This document shows, piece by piece, positions 1 through 8,723 of a stretch of 64,000 nucleotides of DNA. The DNA comes from Bacteroidota bacterium (GTDB taxonomy: Bacteria; Bacteroidota; Bacteroidia; Bacteroidales; B39-G9), in assembly GCA_015222055.1 (NCBI GenBank), contig JADFUR010000002.1, positions 1 through 64,000 on the forward strand, written 5' to 3'. Position 1 is the stretch's first letter. Each line of letters opens with the position of its first letter. A program made the translations under genes and the position numbers. Under the pieces are notes generated by a model. The model saw only the letters and a program-made list of their open reading frames with translations. It was not told the origin of the DNA and did not search any database.

Positions 1-1
1 C

Positions 2-1060
2 GACACATTAATAATAAATTTTGTATTAAAACCTAAAATTGAGACACTTAAGCCTATTATTATCAGTTCAAATAAAATTGAAAAGATATTAGGACAAAAA
101 CCTTTTTATATAATTGATTATGAATTATATAATGATAATATTCTATTGCTTGCATTAAAAAATGCAAAATCATCAAAAAAAGAATTAATATTAATGAATT
201 ACATAGGTGATGTAATTTGTCAGAGAAAAGTAAATAAATCATCAAAAAAATTGTTTAAAGATTGTACCGGGAATATCCAATTATTAACAAACGATTCGGC
301 TTTTCAAATAAATTTTACTCCTTCCCCAAAAAACATTCAATTATTATACCCAATAACATTAAAAAAATTTGAAACTATATTATTGCCCTGTCTAGCAGTA
401 GATAGTAATAAATATTTTTTTTATGACAATTTTTATAATAAACAAGGGGTGGTTTATTATGATATTGATAATCAAGCAAAAAAAAAGAAAGTAATAACAT
501 ATATTATAAGTAAAGAAAAATTAAATCATCTGAAAAATGAAAATAATTATTTATTTGAAAAATATGGATATACTCAAAATGAAATGATTAGTATTAAAGG
601 AAAATCATTAATAGCAAAGTCAAAAAATATGGCAATGACAAGACATAAAGAAAGTAATATTTCGTATGATAAAGAAATATTTTTTACTCCAATAAATTCG
701 TTTTTTTCAATAATAAAAAACCAAGTTGCAATTTTTAATTTTGTTGATTCTCAAATAGAGTTCTATAATTTTCACGATAGTTTAATTAATAATATTAAAA
801 TAGAATTCAATAAATATCCAAATTGGCAAAAAAAAATATTCATTGATGGCGTAACAAACAAAGCCTATACTCATTACCGAAAGAACGGAATTTCAACGAT
901 AAGTGAAATTGATATAAATACAGCTTGCTTAATAAGTACTATTAAGATACCAAATTTTCAATTTGTGGAGAAAATAAAAATTAGAAATGGATACATATAT
1001 TTTTTATATAAAAATAATTTATTGATGGAATATAAAAAATTATATAAAATGATGATGTGA
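2..1060 (+). CDS. Hypothetical protein, 5' end outside the window
   Basis: The reading frame is open from the first complete codon at base 2, so the start codon lies upstream of the window. A TTG at 146 is only an internal codon. About 352 residues are visible, ending with TGA at 1058-1060. The protein is rich in Lys, Asn, Ile, Tyr and Phe, with short alternating hydrophobic stretches (for example FYIIDY, IYFLYK) that suggest beta-strands. I see no recognisable catalytic motif, and no membrane segment in the visible part. The C-terminus ends in three Met residues. It lies upstream of the NSS transporter in the same direction, with a gap of about 150 bases and its own likely promoter after it, so a shared operon is unlikely. 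A beta-propeller-like or cell-surface protein is a guess; I do not recognise the family. Confidence 0.6.
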   Translation, partial: DTLIINFVLKPKIETLKPIIISSNKIEKILGQKPFYIIDYELYNDNILLLALKNAKSSKKELILMNYIGDVICQRKVNKSSKKLFKDCTGNIQLLTNDSAFQINFTPSPKNIQLLYPITLKKFETILLPCLAVDSNKYFFYDNFYNKQGVVYYDIDNQAKKKKVITYIISKEKLNHLKNENNYLFEKYGYTQNEMISIKGKSLIAKSKNMAMTRHKESNISYDKEIFFTPINSFFSIIKNQVAIFNFVDSQIEFYNFHDSLINNIKIEFNKYPNWQKKIFIDGVTNKAYTHYRKNGISTISEIDINTACLISTIKIPNFQFVEKIKIRNGYIYFLYKNNLLMEYKKLYKMMM

Positions 1061-1181
1061 TAATTTGGGAAGCTTTTTAGATAAAAAAATCTTGCATAAA
1101 GCCCAATTTTTATTGTGTGAAACATTCAAGCTTAAACTTTTAACCTTAAACATTAAATTTTCTTCCTTTAACTATTTTTAT

Positions 1182-1189
1182 TACATTTG
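1182..1189 (+). promoter_or_regulatory. Candidate -7 box before the NSS transporter
   Basis: TACATTTG matches the Bacteroidota -7 consensus TAnnTTTG. Transcription would begin near 1196, giving a leader of about 20 bases to the ATG at 1218 and almost none to the TTG at 1197. No clear TTG -33 element is visible. Confidence 0.4.
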
Positions 1190-1217
1190 AGATTATTTGA
1201 AAAAAAACAATAAAGAT

Positions 1218-3038
1218 ATGAGTAAAAGCAAAGAGGCATGGGGCTCACGAATTGGTTTAATATTAGCTATGGCAGGAAGTGCCGTAGGATTTGGTAATTT
1301 TTTACGTTTCCCTGTTCAGGCAATTCAAAATGGAGGAGGAGCCTTTATCATTCCTTATATTGTTTGTTTCTTGTTGCTGGGCATCCCTTTGCTTTTTATC
1401 GAGTGGTCAACCGGTCGTTTTGGCGGAAAGCATAATGTTCACTCAACACCTTTTATTCTCGACAGTTTAAAACAAGGAAGACAATGGAAATACGTAGGTG
1501 TTTTCGGCGTGTTTTCAAACTTGGTTATCAATGCTTACTATTGCTATATTGAGAGTTGGACTCTTTCTTATATGTATTTCTCACTTGGAGGAACTTTTAC
1601 AGGATTAGATCAATCACAGGTTGCAGAATTTTTTAATAATTATTTAAGCTTAAATTTCTCAACAACCGGTTTACCTTATGAATCAATTGTCTTTTTTCTT
1701 ATATGCCTTGTGCTAAATGTATGGATTTTGAGCAAGGGGCTGAGAGGAGGAATTGAGAAAGTAGCGAAAATTGGAGTTCCTTTATTAATTATTTTTGGTA
1801 TTTTTCTTGCCATAAAAGGTATTTTAATAAAACAAGGTCATAATGGAGCAGTTGTTGATGGAGTAGTAGGTTTAGATTTTTTATGGACTCCTCATTTCGA
1901 TTCCCTTAAAAATCCAAAAGTGTGGCTTGCTGCCGCAGGACAAATATTTTTTACACTCTCGGTTGGTATGGGGTGTGTTCAGTGTTACTCATCTTATATT
2001 GATAAAAATGATGACGTTGCCTTAAACGCAATGTCGGCAGGTTGGCTAAACGAATTTGTCGAAATTGTTCTGGGGGCATCTGTAATTATTCCTATTTCAA
2101 TAGGATTCCTTGGAGTTGATAAAGTTATTGAGTTAACCAATACAGGAAGTCTTGGCTTAGGATTTAGAACAATGCCATATCTTTTTAACCAATGGGGACA
2201 AACGATGTCTGCAATAGCAGGCTTCTCATTTTTTGGATTGCTATTTATTGCAGGAATCACATCATCTCTATCAATGGGAACTCCTGTAATGGGTTTTTTT
2301 CAAGACGAATTTAGTTGGAGTAGAAATCGGTCTGCAATAACTTTCGGGATTATTGTTTTAATGCTTGCCTTACCTTCTATTTTATTTTTTGAAAAAGGAG
2401 TTTTCGATGAATACGACTACTGGGCAGGAACAGTTGCTCTGGTTGTTTTCGCATTGTTCGAAACTGTAATGTTCTCATGGTATTTCGGTTTAAAAAAAGG
2501 TTGGCACGAAATTACCTTTGCTGCCGATATTAAAGTGCCAAATATCTATAAATTTATTATTAAATATATTACACCGGTTATTTTAATTTTTATATTTATT
2601 GGTGCTTTATTAAGACCTGTTAACGACGATTGGCTAAATTTTAAAAATGGATGGCAATTGCATAAAGAAAGTATTCTGGGTAAAATAATGCATAAAGGAA
2701 TTGGACAAAATAACACATATTTTAGCAATGAATTTTATGCGGAGAATGATGGGGTAGTAGACTCTATTTATATATACCATAATCAGAATTTTATTCGCAC
2801 ATCTCATTTTAATGATAAAGAGAAAAAAAATATTGCTTATAAATATAATGACAAAAATAAACTAAAAGTTAATATTGGCGACAATGTAAAAGTTGGAGAT
2901 GTGCTTTATACCGGGAAAATTATAAATAATTTGTTCTATGTAGATATGTCTCGTCTATTACTATTGCTAATATTTTCGGGTGTAATAGTAATGATCTATT
3001 TAGCAAGTAAAAAAAATATTAAAAAAAGGAGCTACTAA
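1218..3038 (+). CDS. Sodium-dependent NSS-family symporter (amino acid or other small organic solute)
   Basis: This is an inner-membrane Na+-coupled transporter of the neurotransmitter:sodium symporter (SNF/NSS) family. The N-terminus has the family hallmark in TM1 (AMAGSAVGFGNFLRFP), with the unwound Gly-containing substrate/Na+ site, followed by QNGGGAFIIPY and a GIPLLFIEWSTGR segment. About 12 membrane segments can be traced. I place the start at ATG 1218 rather than TTG 1197 because the upstream -7 box would leave almost no leader for the TTG. The C-terminal third is unusual: between the last two hydrophobic segments lie about 90 polar residues containing VNIGDNVKVGDVLYTGKI, which resembles the beta-hairpin of biotinyl/lipoyl-like domains but lacks the modified Lys. 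A tiny membrane-protein gene follows after one base. The substrate cannot be read from sequence. Confidence 0.9.
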   Translation: MSKSKEAWGSRIGLILAMAGSAVGFGNFLRFPVQAIQNGGGAFIIPYIVCFLLLGIPLLFIEWSTGRFGGKHNVHSTPFILDSLKQGRQWKYVGVFGVFSNLVINAYYCYIESWTLSYMYFSLGGTFTGLDQSQVAEFFNNYLSLNFSTTGLPYESIVFFLICLVLNVWILSKGLRGGIEKVAKIGVPLLIIFGIFLAIKGILIKQGHNGAVVDGVVGLDFLWTPHFDSLKNPKVWLAAAGQIFFTLSVGMGCVQCYSSYIDKNDDVALNAMSAGWLNEFVEIVLGASVIIPISIGFLGVDKVIELTNTGSLGLGFRTMPYLFNQWGQTMSAIAGFSFFGLLFIAGITSSLSMGTPVMGFFQDEFSWSRNRSAITFGIIVLMLALPSILFFEKGVFDEYDYWAGTVALVVFALFETVMFSWYFGLKKGWHEITFAADIKVPNIYKFIIKYITPVILIFIFIGALLRPVNDDWLNFKNGWQLHKESILGKIMHKGIGQNNTYFSNEFYAENDGVVDSIYIYHNQNFIRTSHFNDKEKKNIAYKYNDKNKLKVNIGDNVKVGDVLYTGKIINNLFYVDMSRLLLLLIFSGVIVMIYLASKKNIKKRSY

Positions 3039-3039
3039 A

Positions 3040-3174
3040 ATGAATACAACTGCACTAATAATAATGTTAACTGTTCAGATTACAGTTGCAACTTTAGCAT
3101 TCTATTTTTTTTATAGAGTACTTCACACTAATTCGAAAAACAGAAAAGACAAGGGTCATGATTTATCTGAGTAA
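3040..3174 (+). CDS. MetS-like small membrane subunit of the NSS transporter
   Basis: This 44-residue ORF begins one base after the transporter stop codon and is preceded by AAAGGAG, an unusually good Shine-Dalgarno for this genome. It encodes one hydrophobic helix (about residues 4-26: TALIIMLTVQITVATLAFYFF) followed by a short basic and polar tail. The arrangement matches the MetP/MetS type of NSS system, in which a tiny single-span protein encoded just downstream is needed for transport. The call rests on position, size and topology rather than residue identity. It is shorter than the cut-off many gene finders apply, so it is easily missed. Confidence 0.7.
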   Translation: MNTTALIIMLTVQITVATLAFYFFYRVLHTNSKNRKDKGHDLSE

Positions 3175-3244
3175 ATTTTTAAGTGTTGAGTTACCGACAA
3201 AATAATAATGTATTACTCTTTAGTCAATTAATAATTATAAATTA

Positions 3245-4333
3245 ATGAGTAACTTTTTTAAAGAATATTTTTCATTCTCACAATCTGAAAAAAAAGGAAT
3301 CCTAATTTTATTGGCAATAATTATTATTTTATTAGCTGTTCCAAAATTTCTCTATTTATTTCAAAAAGAAGATGTTTATTACGATTACTCTAAGTTTAGT
3401 AAGGAAATTGATGATTTTGAAAATTCTTTAAAAGAAAATAATAAGAATCTGGGAAAAGAATTAAAAGCATCTTTGTTTTATTTCGATCCTAACAAAACAA
3501 CAAAAAAACAATGGAAACAACTAGGGCTTAATGACAAACAAATAAAAACTATTAATAATTATAAATCGAAAGGTGGTAAGTTTTATCTGCCAAAAGATTT
3601 AAAAAAGATATATGGTATATCTCCAAAATTATACAAAAAATTAAAACCGTATATTATTATTAATAGCCCTAAACCTAAAAAAAACAAACACTTAACAAAA
3701 AAGAAACAAGACAGCTTATTTGATTTTAATCCTAATTCAATATCTAAAAAACAATGGCAATTGTTAGGTCTTAGCGAGAGACAATCCCAAACAATAAAAA
3801 ATTATTTGCAAAAAGGAGGTGAGTTTTATAAAAAACAAGACCTTAAAAAAATATACGGAATAACAGGTAGTATGTATATTCGTCTTGAACCATTTATTCA
3901 AATTCAAAAAATACAGAACGACACAACAAAAAAAATATTTTTTGATATTAATACTGCCGATACAACTATGCTTAAGCAGATTAAAGGTATTGGTAGCTAT
4001 TTTGCAAATAGTATTGTTAAAAATAGAAACTTTCTTGGAGGTTATTATAAAAAGCAACAATTATTAGAAATATATGGAATGACTAAAGAAACCTATTCCC
4101 TTATAGAACATTATTTTTATGTTGACACAACAAAAATTAAAACAATAAATATTAATACTGCCGATTTTAAAACAATAAATAAACATATTTATATTACCTA
4201 TTCAGAAACAAAAGCCTTAATACATTTCAGAAAAGTTATGGGAGAATTTAAAAGCATTAATGATATTGTTAAATATAAATTAATCCCAAAACAAAGTTTT
4301 GAAAAAATTAAACCTTATTTAGTTGTAAAATAA
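3245..4333 (+). CDS. Membrane-anchored helix-hairpin-helix protein (ComEA-like repeats)
   Basis: This protein of 362 residues has one N-terminal membrane segment (about 18-38, GILILLAIIIILLAVPKFLY) and four repeats of about 60 residues, near 78-136, 157-215, 230-290 and 300-360. Each repeat carries a helix-hairpin-helix-like unit. The third is the most canonical ComEA type (DINTADTTMLKQIKGIG, then SIVKNR and LLEIYGM). Helix-hairpin-helix units bind DNA backbone non-specifically, and ComEA proteins bind incoming DNA during natural transformation; here the repeats would sit outside the inner membrane. The first two repeats have lost the glycine hairpin (KQLGLNDKQ, QLLGLSERQ), so they may serve protein contacts. 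No other competence gene is nearby. The family is common in Bacteroidota and its exact role is unproven. Confidence 0.75.
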   Translation: MSNFFKEYFSFSQSEKKGILILLAIIIILLAVPKFLYLFQKEDVYYDYSKFSKEIDDFENSLKENNKNLGKELKASLFYFDPNKTTKKQWKQLGLNDKQIKTINNYKSKGGKFYLPKDLKKIYGISPKLYKKLKPYIIINSPKPKKNKHLTKKKQDSLFDFNPNSISKKQWQLLGLSERQSQTIKNYLQKGGEFYKKQDLKKIYGITGSMYIRLEPFIQIQKIQNDTTKKIFFDINTADTTMLKQIKGIGSYFANSIVKNRNFLGGYYKKQQLLEIYGMTKETYSLIEHYFYVDTTKIKTININTADFKTINKHIYITYSETKALIHFRKVMGEFKSINDIVKYKLIPKQSFEKIKPYLVVK

Positions 4334-4523
4334 TATCTTAAAAATATACACGTTATAAGTATAAAGATGATGAAAATTAACGTAAAATAAAAAAATATGA
4401 CATTAAATATGGAAAAAATGCTTTTTTTTCTTATATTTATACAAAAATATAGTATATGCAATTAATTGAAAATTAAATAGTTAGTTTTTATATTAAAAAT
4501 AAAAATAATAATAATAATAATAC

Positions 4524-4554
4524 TTGAAAAACAAATTTCTATTTAATAAATTTG
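4524..4554 (+). promoter_or_regulatory. Promoter of rpsU
   Basis: TTG (4524-4526), 20 bases, then TAAATTTG (4547-4554) fits the Bacteroidota sigma-A promoter pattern. The rpsU ATG lies 39 bases downstream of the -7 box. The 259-base stretch before rpsU is very AT-rich and shows nothing else. Confidence 0.65.
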
Positions 4555-4592
4555 CAACTTAATTTTTAGTAATATTTAATTAAATACAAACT

Positions 4593-4790
4593 ATGATAGT
4601 TATTCCAATTAAAGACAACGAAAACATTGACAGAGCATTAAAAAAATTCAAAAGAAAATTTGAAAAAACAGGTGCTATCAAAGAATTAAGAGCAAGACAA
4701 GTTTATAGAAAACCATCTGTCGTTAAAAGAGAAAAAAAAATGCATGCTATTTATGTTCAACAATTACAAGATAAAGAGGAAAGTTTATAA
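4593..4790 (+). CDS. rpsU: 30S ribosomal protein S21
   Basis: This small basic protein of 65 residues matches the S21 family in length and pattern: the N-terminal MIVIPIKDNENIDRALKKFKRKFEK, then ELRARQVYRKPSVVKREKK. S21 sits on the 30S platform near the 3' end of 16S rRNA and affects mRNA start-site selection. In Bacteroidota it commonly stands before xerC/xerD and hpf, as here. A clear TAnnTTTG promoter lies upstream. Confidence 0.95.
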   Translation: MIVIPIKDNENIDRALKKFKRKFEKTGAIKELRARQVYRKPSVVKREKKMHAIYVQQLQDKEESL

Positions 4791-4860
4791 TCTATTTCAA
4801 TAGTTTAATAGTTTTTCTTCTATTAATAGTGTTGAATCGTAATATTTTTTTCTTGTAAAT

Positions 4861-5769
4861 ATGCACAAAACAGCTTTTATTAATTACATAAAATACGAAA
4901 AGCATTATTCTTCTTACACAATTCGTTCATATAAAAACGATTTGCAACAATATTGTGCTTTTTGTGAAAAAAATTATAAAGATTTTGATCCACTTTCAGC
5001 TAATCATAAGATTATACGTAAGTGGATTATTTTTTTAATGGAAAATAATTTATCTTCCCGTTCAATTGGGAGAAAGCTTTCAACATTAAAAACATTCTAT
5101 AAATTTTTAATACGAGAAAAAATTATCGAAAACAATCCTTTAGATAAAGTTATTTCACCAAAGATTGTTAAAAAATTACCAAGTTTTGTCGAAAAATCTA
5201 AAATGGATTTATTACTTGATAATGTTGAGTTTACTAATGATTATAAGGGAAATAGGGACAAGCTGATAATAACAACTTTTTATTTAACAGGCATTAGATT
5301 AAGCGAATTAATTAATCTTAAAATTAATGACATCGATTATCAGATGCTTACTATAAAAGTGCTAGGTAAAAGAAATAAAGAACGACTAATACCATTTAAT
5401 CGGAATTTTTTAAAAACATTAAATGATTTTAAAATTGTTCGAAAACAATATATTGATCAACTTGAATCTAATATAGATAATAATTATGATAATGAGTTTT
5501 TCTTTTTAACACAAAAGGGAAAAAAGATGTATCCGAAATCGGTTTATAGAATAGTTAATAAATATCTTGCTATTGTAACTACTAACGAAAAGAAGAGCCC
5601 TCATGTTTTACGCCATACATTTGCAACACATATGTTAAATAATGGTGCAGACTTGAATGCTATAAAAGAATTATTAGGTCATGCTAATTTATCGGCTACA
5701 CAAATATATACTCATAATACATTTGAGAAATTGAAAAAATCATATAAACAAGCTCATCCAAGAGCGTAA
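4861..5769 (+). CDS. xerC: Tyrosine recombinase of the XerC/XerD type
   Basis: This is a 302-residue site-specific recombinase of Xer size. The N-terminal SAM-like DNA-binding domain covers about residues 1-95. The catalytic domain shows the full set of residues: R146 (TGIRLSEL), K170 (LGKRNKE), H248 and R251 (HVLRHTFATH), H274 (LLGHANLSAT) and the nucleophile Y283 (QIYTHNT). Xer proteins resolve chromosome dimers at dif with FtsK. Its place between rpsU and hpf is the conserved Bacteroidota locus, so this is a housekeeping Xer and not a phage integrase. It lacks the extra alpha-helix insertion expected of integron integrases. Whether it is the XerC or the XerD partner cannot be decided from sequence alone. 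Confidence 0.85.
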   Translation: MHKTAFINYIKYEKHYSSYTIRSYKNDLQQYCAFCEKNYKDFDPLSANHKIIRKWIIFLMENNLSSRSIGRKLSTLKTFYKFLIREKIIENNPLDKVISPKIVKKLPSFVEKSKMDLLLDNVEFTNDYKGNRDKLIITTFYLTGIRLSELINLKINDIDYQMLTIKVLGKRNKERLIPFNRNFLKTLNDFKIVRKQYIDQLESNIDNNYDNEFFFLTQKGKKMYPKSVYRIVNKYLAIVTTNEKKSPHVLRHTFATHMLNNGADLNAIKELLGHANLSATQIYTHNTFEKLKKSYKQAHPRA

Positions 5770-5787
5770 CTAAAAGGAGGATTTAAT

Positions 5788-6087
5788 ATGCAAGTAAAAA
5801 TTCATTCATTGAAGTTTGATGCAGACCAAAAATTAGAACAATTTATTGAATCTAAAGTAAATAAATTGAATCAATTTTACGACGACATTATTTCAGTTGA
5901 CGTATTTCTAAAAGTCGATAAAGATCAAAGTTTAGAAAATAAGATTACAGAAATTAAATTAAAGATTTCTGGGACCGAATTATTTGCTAAGAAACAAACT
6001 AAAAGTTTTGAAGAATCAACTGATACAGCAATAGATGCATTGCGTCGTCAGATTACAAAGTTCAAAGAAAAACAAAGAGGAAAATAA
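5788..6087 (+). CDS. hpf: Ribosome hibernation-promoting factor (short HPF/RaiA family)
   Basis: This 99-residue protein of the short HPF/YfiA (S30AE) type begins MQVKIHSLKFDADQKLEQFIESKVNKLNQFYDD in a beta-alpha-beta pattern and ends with a basic KFKEKQRGK tail. Such proteins bind the 30S decoding region and inactivate ribosomes during slow growth. The start codon is preceded by AAAGGAGG at 5773-5780, one of the strongest Shine-Dalgarno sequences in the window. It is 18 bases after xerC and probably co-transcribed. The long-form C-terminal dimerisation domain is absent. Confidence 0.88.
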   Translation: MQVKIHSLKFDADQKLEQFIESKVNKLNQFYDDIISVDVFLKVDKDQSLENKITEIKLKISGTELFAKKQTKSFEESTDTAIDALRRQITKFKEKQRGK

Positions 6088-6110
6088 TATTTTAAAAAAA
6101 ATAAGAATTT

Positions 6111-6143
6111 TTTGCGAATTTCTAAATTAATTTTATACATTTG
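6111..6143 (+). promoter_or_regulatory. Promoter of the tRNA cluster
   Basis: TTTG (6111-6114), 21 bases, then TACATTTG (6136-6143) is a near-perfect Bacteroidota promoter, 53 bases before the first tRNA. Confidence 0.7.
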
Positions 6144-6196
6144 CAAACCGTTTTAAGAAAGTTCTTTTACAAAGATAAAAAAATATAATAAAAGTT

Positions 6197-6270
6197 GCCG
6201 ATGTAGCTCAGTTGGTCAGAGCAGCTGATTTGTAATCAGCAGGTCGTGGGTTCGAATCCCTCCATCGGCT
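6197..6270 (+). tRNA. tRNA-Thr (anticodon TGT)
   Basis: Cloverleaf read by eye: acceptor GCCGATG pairs with CATCGGC, D-arm AGCTCAGTTGGTCAGAGC, anticodon stem GCTGA/TCAGC with loop TTTGTAA (anticodon TGT), T-arm with GGTTCGAATCC. CCA is not encoded. Confidence 0.95.
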
Positions 6271-6284
6271 CTTCTTTTATGTAT

Positions 6285-6366
6285 GGGGAGATACCAAAGC
6301 GGTCAACTGGGGCAGACTGTAAATCTGTTGGCTAAGCCTTCGGAGGTTCGAATCCTCCTCTCCCCA
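6285..6366 (+). tRNA. tRNA-Tyr (anticodon GTA)
   Basis: Acceptor GGGGAGA pairs with TCTCCCC. The anticodon loop CTGTAAA gives GTA. The long variable arm (GTTGGCTAAGCCTTC region) makes it class II, as expected for bacterial tRNA-Tyr. CCA is not encoded. Confidence 0.95.
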
Positions 6367-6382
6367 CTTTATTTTTTTACAA

Positions 6383-6455
6383 GCGGGAATAGCTCAGTTG
6401 ATAGAGCATCAGCCTTCCAAGCTGAGGGTCGCGAGTTTGAGTCTCGTTTCCCGCT
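6383..6455 (+). tRNA. tRNA-Gly (anticodon TCC)
   Basis: Acceptor GCGGGAA pairs with TTCCCGC. The anticodon loop CTTCCAA gives TCC. The T-loop is TTTGAGT, and CCA is not encoded. Confidence 0.93.
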
Positions 6456-6465
6456 CTTTTATTTG

Positions 6466-6531
<66 letters not shown>

Positions 6532-6537
<6 letters not shown>

Positions 6538-6562
6538 CGTATAAAAAAAAATGTTATATTTG
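6532..6562 (+). promoter_or_regulatory. Candidate tuf promoter overlapping the tRNA-Thr 3' end
   Basis: TTG at 6532-6534 (inside the tRNA-Thr acceptor strand), 20 bases, then TATATTTG at 6555-6562. The tuf ATG is 48 bases downstream of the -7 box. Confidence 0.5.
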
Positions 6563-6609
6563 TGAATTAATTCTTTTTTTCTGTATAAATTAATAAATAT
6601 TTTGAAATT

Positions 6610-7797
6610 ATGGCTAAAGAACATTATGATAGGTCAAAGCCTCATGTTAATATTGGAACAATAGGTCATGTTGACCATGGAAAAACTACTTTAACTTCTG
6701 CAATTACTCTAGTTTTATCAAAAAAAGGTTTATGTGATATAAAATCTTTTGATTCAATTGATAATGCACCTGAAGAAAAAGAAAGAGGTATTACTATTAA
6801 TACTGCTCACGTTGAGTATGAAACAGAAAAACGTCATTATGCCCATGTTGACTGTCCTGGTCACGCTGACTATGTTAAAAACATGGTTACTGGTGCTGCT
6901 CAAATGGACGGTGCTATTCTTGTAGTTGCTGCAACGGATGGTCCTATGCCTCAAACAAGAGAGCATATCCTTTTAGCACGTCAAGTAAACGTACCAAAAA
7001 TTGTTGTTTTCATGAACAAGGTTGATATGGTTGACGATCCTGAACTACTTGAATTAGTAGAGATGGAAGTTCGTGAATTATTAGATTTTTATGAATTCGA
7101 TGGTGATAACACTCCTATTATTCTTGGATCTGCTTTAGGTGGTTTAAATGGAGAACCAGCATGGGAAGAAAAAATCATGGATTTGATGGATGCTGTTGAT
7201 ACTTGGATACCAATACCTCCACGTGATGTTGATAAGCCATTTCTAATGCCTGTTGAAGATGTTTTCTCAATTACAGGTCGTGGAACAGTTGCTACAGGTA
7301 GAATTGAAGCAGGTATTGTTCATACTGGTGATGCAGTTGAACTTATTGGTTTAGGTGCTGATCATAAAAAAACTGTTGTTACAGGTGTTGAAATGTTTAG
7401 AAAAATATTAGACGAAGGACAAGCTGGTGATAACGTAGGTTTATTATTAAGAGGAATTAATAAAGAAGATGTAAAAAGAGGAATGATTGTTGCCCATCAA
7501 GGCGTTATTACTCCACATACTAAATTCAAAGCTGAGATTTATGTTTTGAAAAAAGAAGAAGGTGGACGTCATACTCCTTTCCATAATAATTATAGACCTC
7601 AATTTTATATTAGAACTCTTGATGTTACAGGTGTAATTCTATTACCAGAAGGAACAGAAATGGTTATGCCAGGTGATAATGTAACAATTGAAGTTGACTT
7701 AATTACTCCTGTTGCATTAGATTTAGGATTACGTTTTGCTATTCGTGAAGGTGGTAGAACTGTAGGTGCAGGACAGGTAACAAGTATTATTGAATAA
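6610..7797 (+). CDS. tuf: Elongation factor Tu
   Basis: EF-Tu, 395 residues, delivers aminoacyl-tRNA to the ribosome in a GTP-dependent manner. The G motifs are clear: GHVDHGKT (about 19-26), the switch [21 protein letters not shown] (about 81-88) and NKVD (about 136-139). Domains 2 and 3 follow with the usual [17 protein letters not shown], and the C-terminal [13 protein letters not shown] is intact. It stands after the four tRNAs and before tRNA-Trp-secE-nusG, the standard Bacteroidota order. It can be transcribed from the tRNA promoter and probably from its own promoter, and is followed by a terminator-like hairpin. Confidence 0.98.
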   Translation: MAKEHYDRSKPHVNIGTIGHVDHGKTTLTSAITLVLSKKGLCDIKSFDSIDNAPEEKERGITINTAHVEYETEKRHYAHVDCPGHADYVKNMVTGAAQMDGAILVVAATDGPMPQTREHILLARQVNVPKIVVFMNKVDMVDDPELLELVEMEVRELLDFYEFDGDNTPIILGSALGGLNGEPAWEEKIMDLMDAVDTWIPIPPRDVDKPFLMPVEDVFSITGRGTVATGRIEAGIVHTGDAVELIGLGADHKKTVVTGVEMFRKILDEGQAGDNVGLLLRGINKEDVKRGMIVAHQGVITPHTKFKAEIYVLKKEEGGRHTPFHNNYRPQFYIRTLDVTGVILLPEGTEMVMPGDNVTIEVDLITPVALDLGLRFAIREGGRTVGAGQVTSIIE

Positions 7798-7820
7798 ATA
7801 CCATTATTTACATAAAATTA

Positions 7821-7854
7821 AAGAGGTGTTTTATAAAAAATACCTCTTATTTTT
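7821..7854 (+). terminator. Terminator-like hairpin after tuf
   Basis: AAGAGGT (7821-7827) pairs with ACCTCTT (7842-7848), followed by ATTTTT. It lies between tuf and tRNA-Trp, so it probably reduces read-through from tuf into the secE-nusG-ribosomal protein operon. Confidence 0.6.
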
Positions 7855-7928
7855 ACGGGTGTAGCTCAGCTTGGTAGAGCAGTGGTCTCCAAAACCAAAG
7901 GTCGGGAGTTCGATCCTCTCTACCCGTG
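7855..7928 (+). tRNA. tRNA-Trp (anticodon CCA)
   Basis: Acceptor ACGGGTG pairs with TACCCGT (one G-T pair). The anticodon loop CTCCAAA gives CCA, and the T-arm contains AGTTCGATCCT. It lies 14 bases before secE, so the tRNA and secE are probably on one transcript. CCA is not encoded. Confidence 0.93.
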
Positions 7929-7942
7929 CTAAGTATATAATA

Positions 7943-8137
7943 ATGAAAAAAATAAAATTATATTTTAAAGACGTTTATAACGAATTAATACATAAGGTTT
8001 CTTGGCCTTCATGGTCAGATTTACAGAACAGCTCAATTGTTGTAATGATTGCTTCCTTAATTATTGCAATTGTGATTTACTTAATGGATGTAAGCTTTAG
8101 TAGTATAATGTCTTTTATTTACGGAATATTTTATTAA
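7943..8137 (+). CDS. secE: Preprotein translocase subunit SecE
   Basis: The ATG at 7943 gives a 64-residue protein with the SecE pattern: an amphipathic N-terminal part ending in the conserved ELIHKVSWPSWSDLQNS, then one membrane helix (IVVMIASLIIAIVIYLMDV). SecE clamps SecY in the translocon. A longer reading beginning within tRNA-Trp is not credible. It stands between tRNA-Trp and nusG as in most bacteria. Confidence 0.95.
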   Translation: MKKIKLYFKDVYNELIHKVSWPSWSDLQNSSIVVMIASLIIAIVIYLMDVSFSSIMSFIYGIFY

Positions 8138-8160
8138 TATTTTGCTAAAAAATTTTAGTA

Positions 8161-8697
8161 ATGGAAAAAAAATGGTACGTAATAAAAGCTATTAGTGGTA
8201 AAGAAAAGAAAGTTAAGGAGTTTATTGAAAGTGAAATTATAATTAATAAATTAGAAGATTATGTTTCACAAGTTTTAATCCCTACTGAAAAAATTTATCA
8301 AATAAGAAAAGGTAAAAAAATTAGTAAGGAAAGAAGTTTTTTTCCGGGTTATATTTTAATTGAAGCAAATCTCGTAGGTGAGGTTCCCCATGTTATTAAA
8401 AATGTATCTAATGTATTAGGTTTTTTAGGTACTAAACAAGGTGTTCCTGTTCCATTGAGAGACGATGAAGTTAAAAGAATTTTAGGAAAAGTCGATGAAC
8501 TGGCCGAAAGTGATGAGGAAATTAATATTCCTTTTATTGTAGGCGAATCTGTAAAGGTTGTAGATGGACCTTTTAATGGTTTTAATGGAATAATTGAAGA
8601 AGTTAACGAAGAAAAGAAAAAACTTAAAGTAATCGTTAAAATCTTTGGTCGTAGAACTCCATTAGAACTTAGTTTTATGCAAGTTGTAAAAGATTAA
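8161..8697 (+). CDS. nusG: Transcription termination/antitermination factor NusG
   Basis: This 178-residue NusG has the NGN domain at the N-terminus ([20 protein letters not shown]; later [12 protein letters not shown]) and a C-terminal KOW domain ([24 protein letters not shown]). NusG binds the RNA polymerase clamp and links it to Rho or to ribosomes. Spacing to secE (23 bases) and rplK (26 bases) supports one operon. Confidence 0.96.
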   Translation: MEKKWYVIKAISGKEKKVKEFIESEIIINKLEDYVSQVLIPTEKIYQIRKGKKISKERSFFPGYILIEANLVGEVPHVIKNVSNVLGFLGTKQGVPVPLRDDEVKRILGKVDELAESDEEINIPFIVGESVKVVDGPFNGFNGIIEEVNEEKKKLKVIVKIFGRRTPLELSFMQVVKD

Positions 8698-8723
8698 TTA
8701 ATTTAAATTGTATATTAATTATC

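Noticed and set aside
4861-5769. Xer protein as integron integrase for the attC-like sites
   Set aside because: Its length and locus (rpsU-xer-hpf) are those of the housekeeping recombinase, and no IntI-type insertion is seen.
7871-7942. Upstream extension of secE
   Set aside because: It lies within tRNA-Trp; the ATG at 7943 gives the normal SecE N-terminus.
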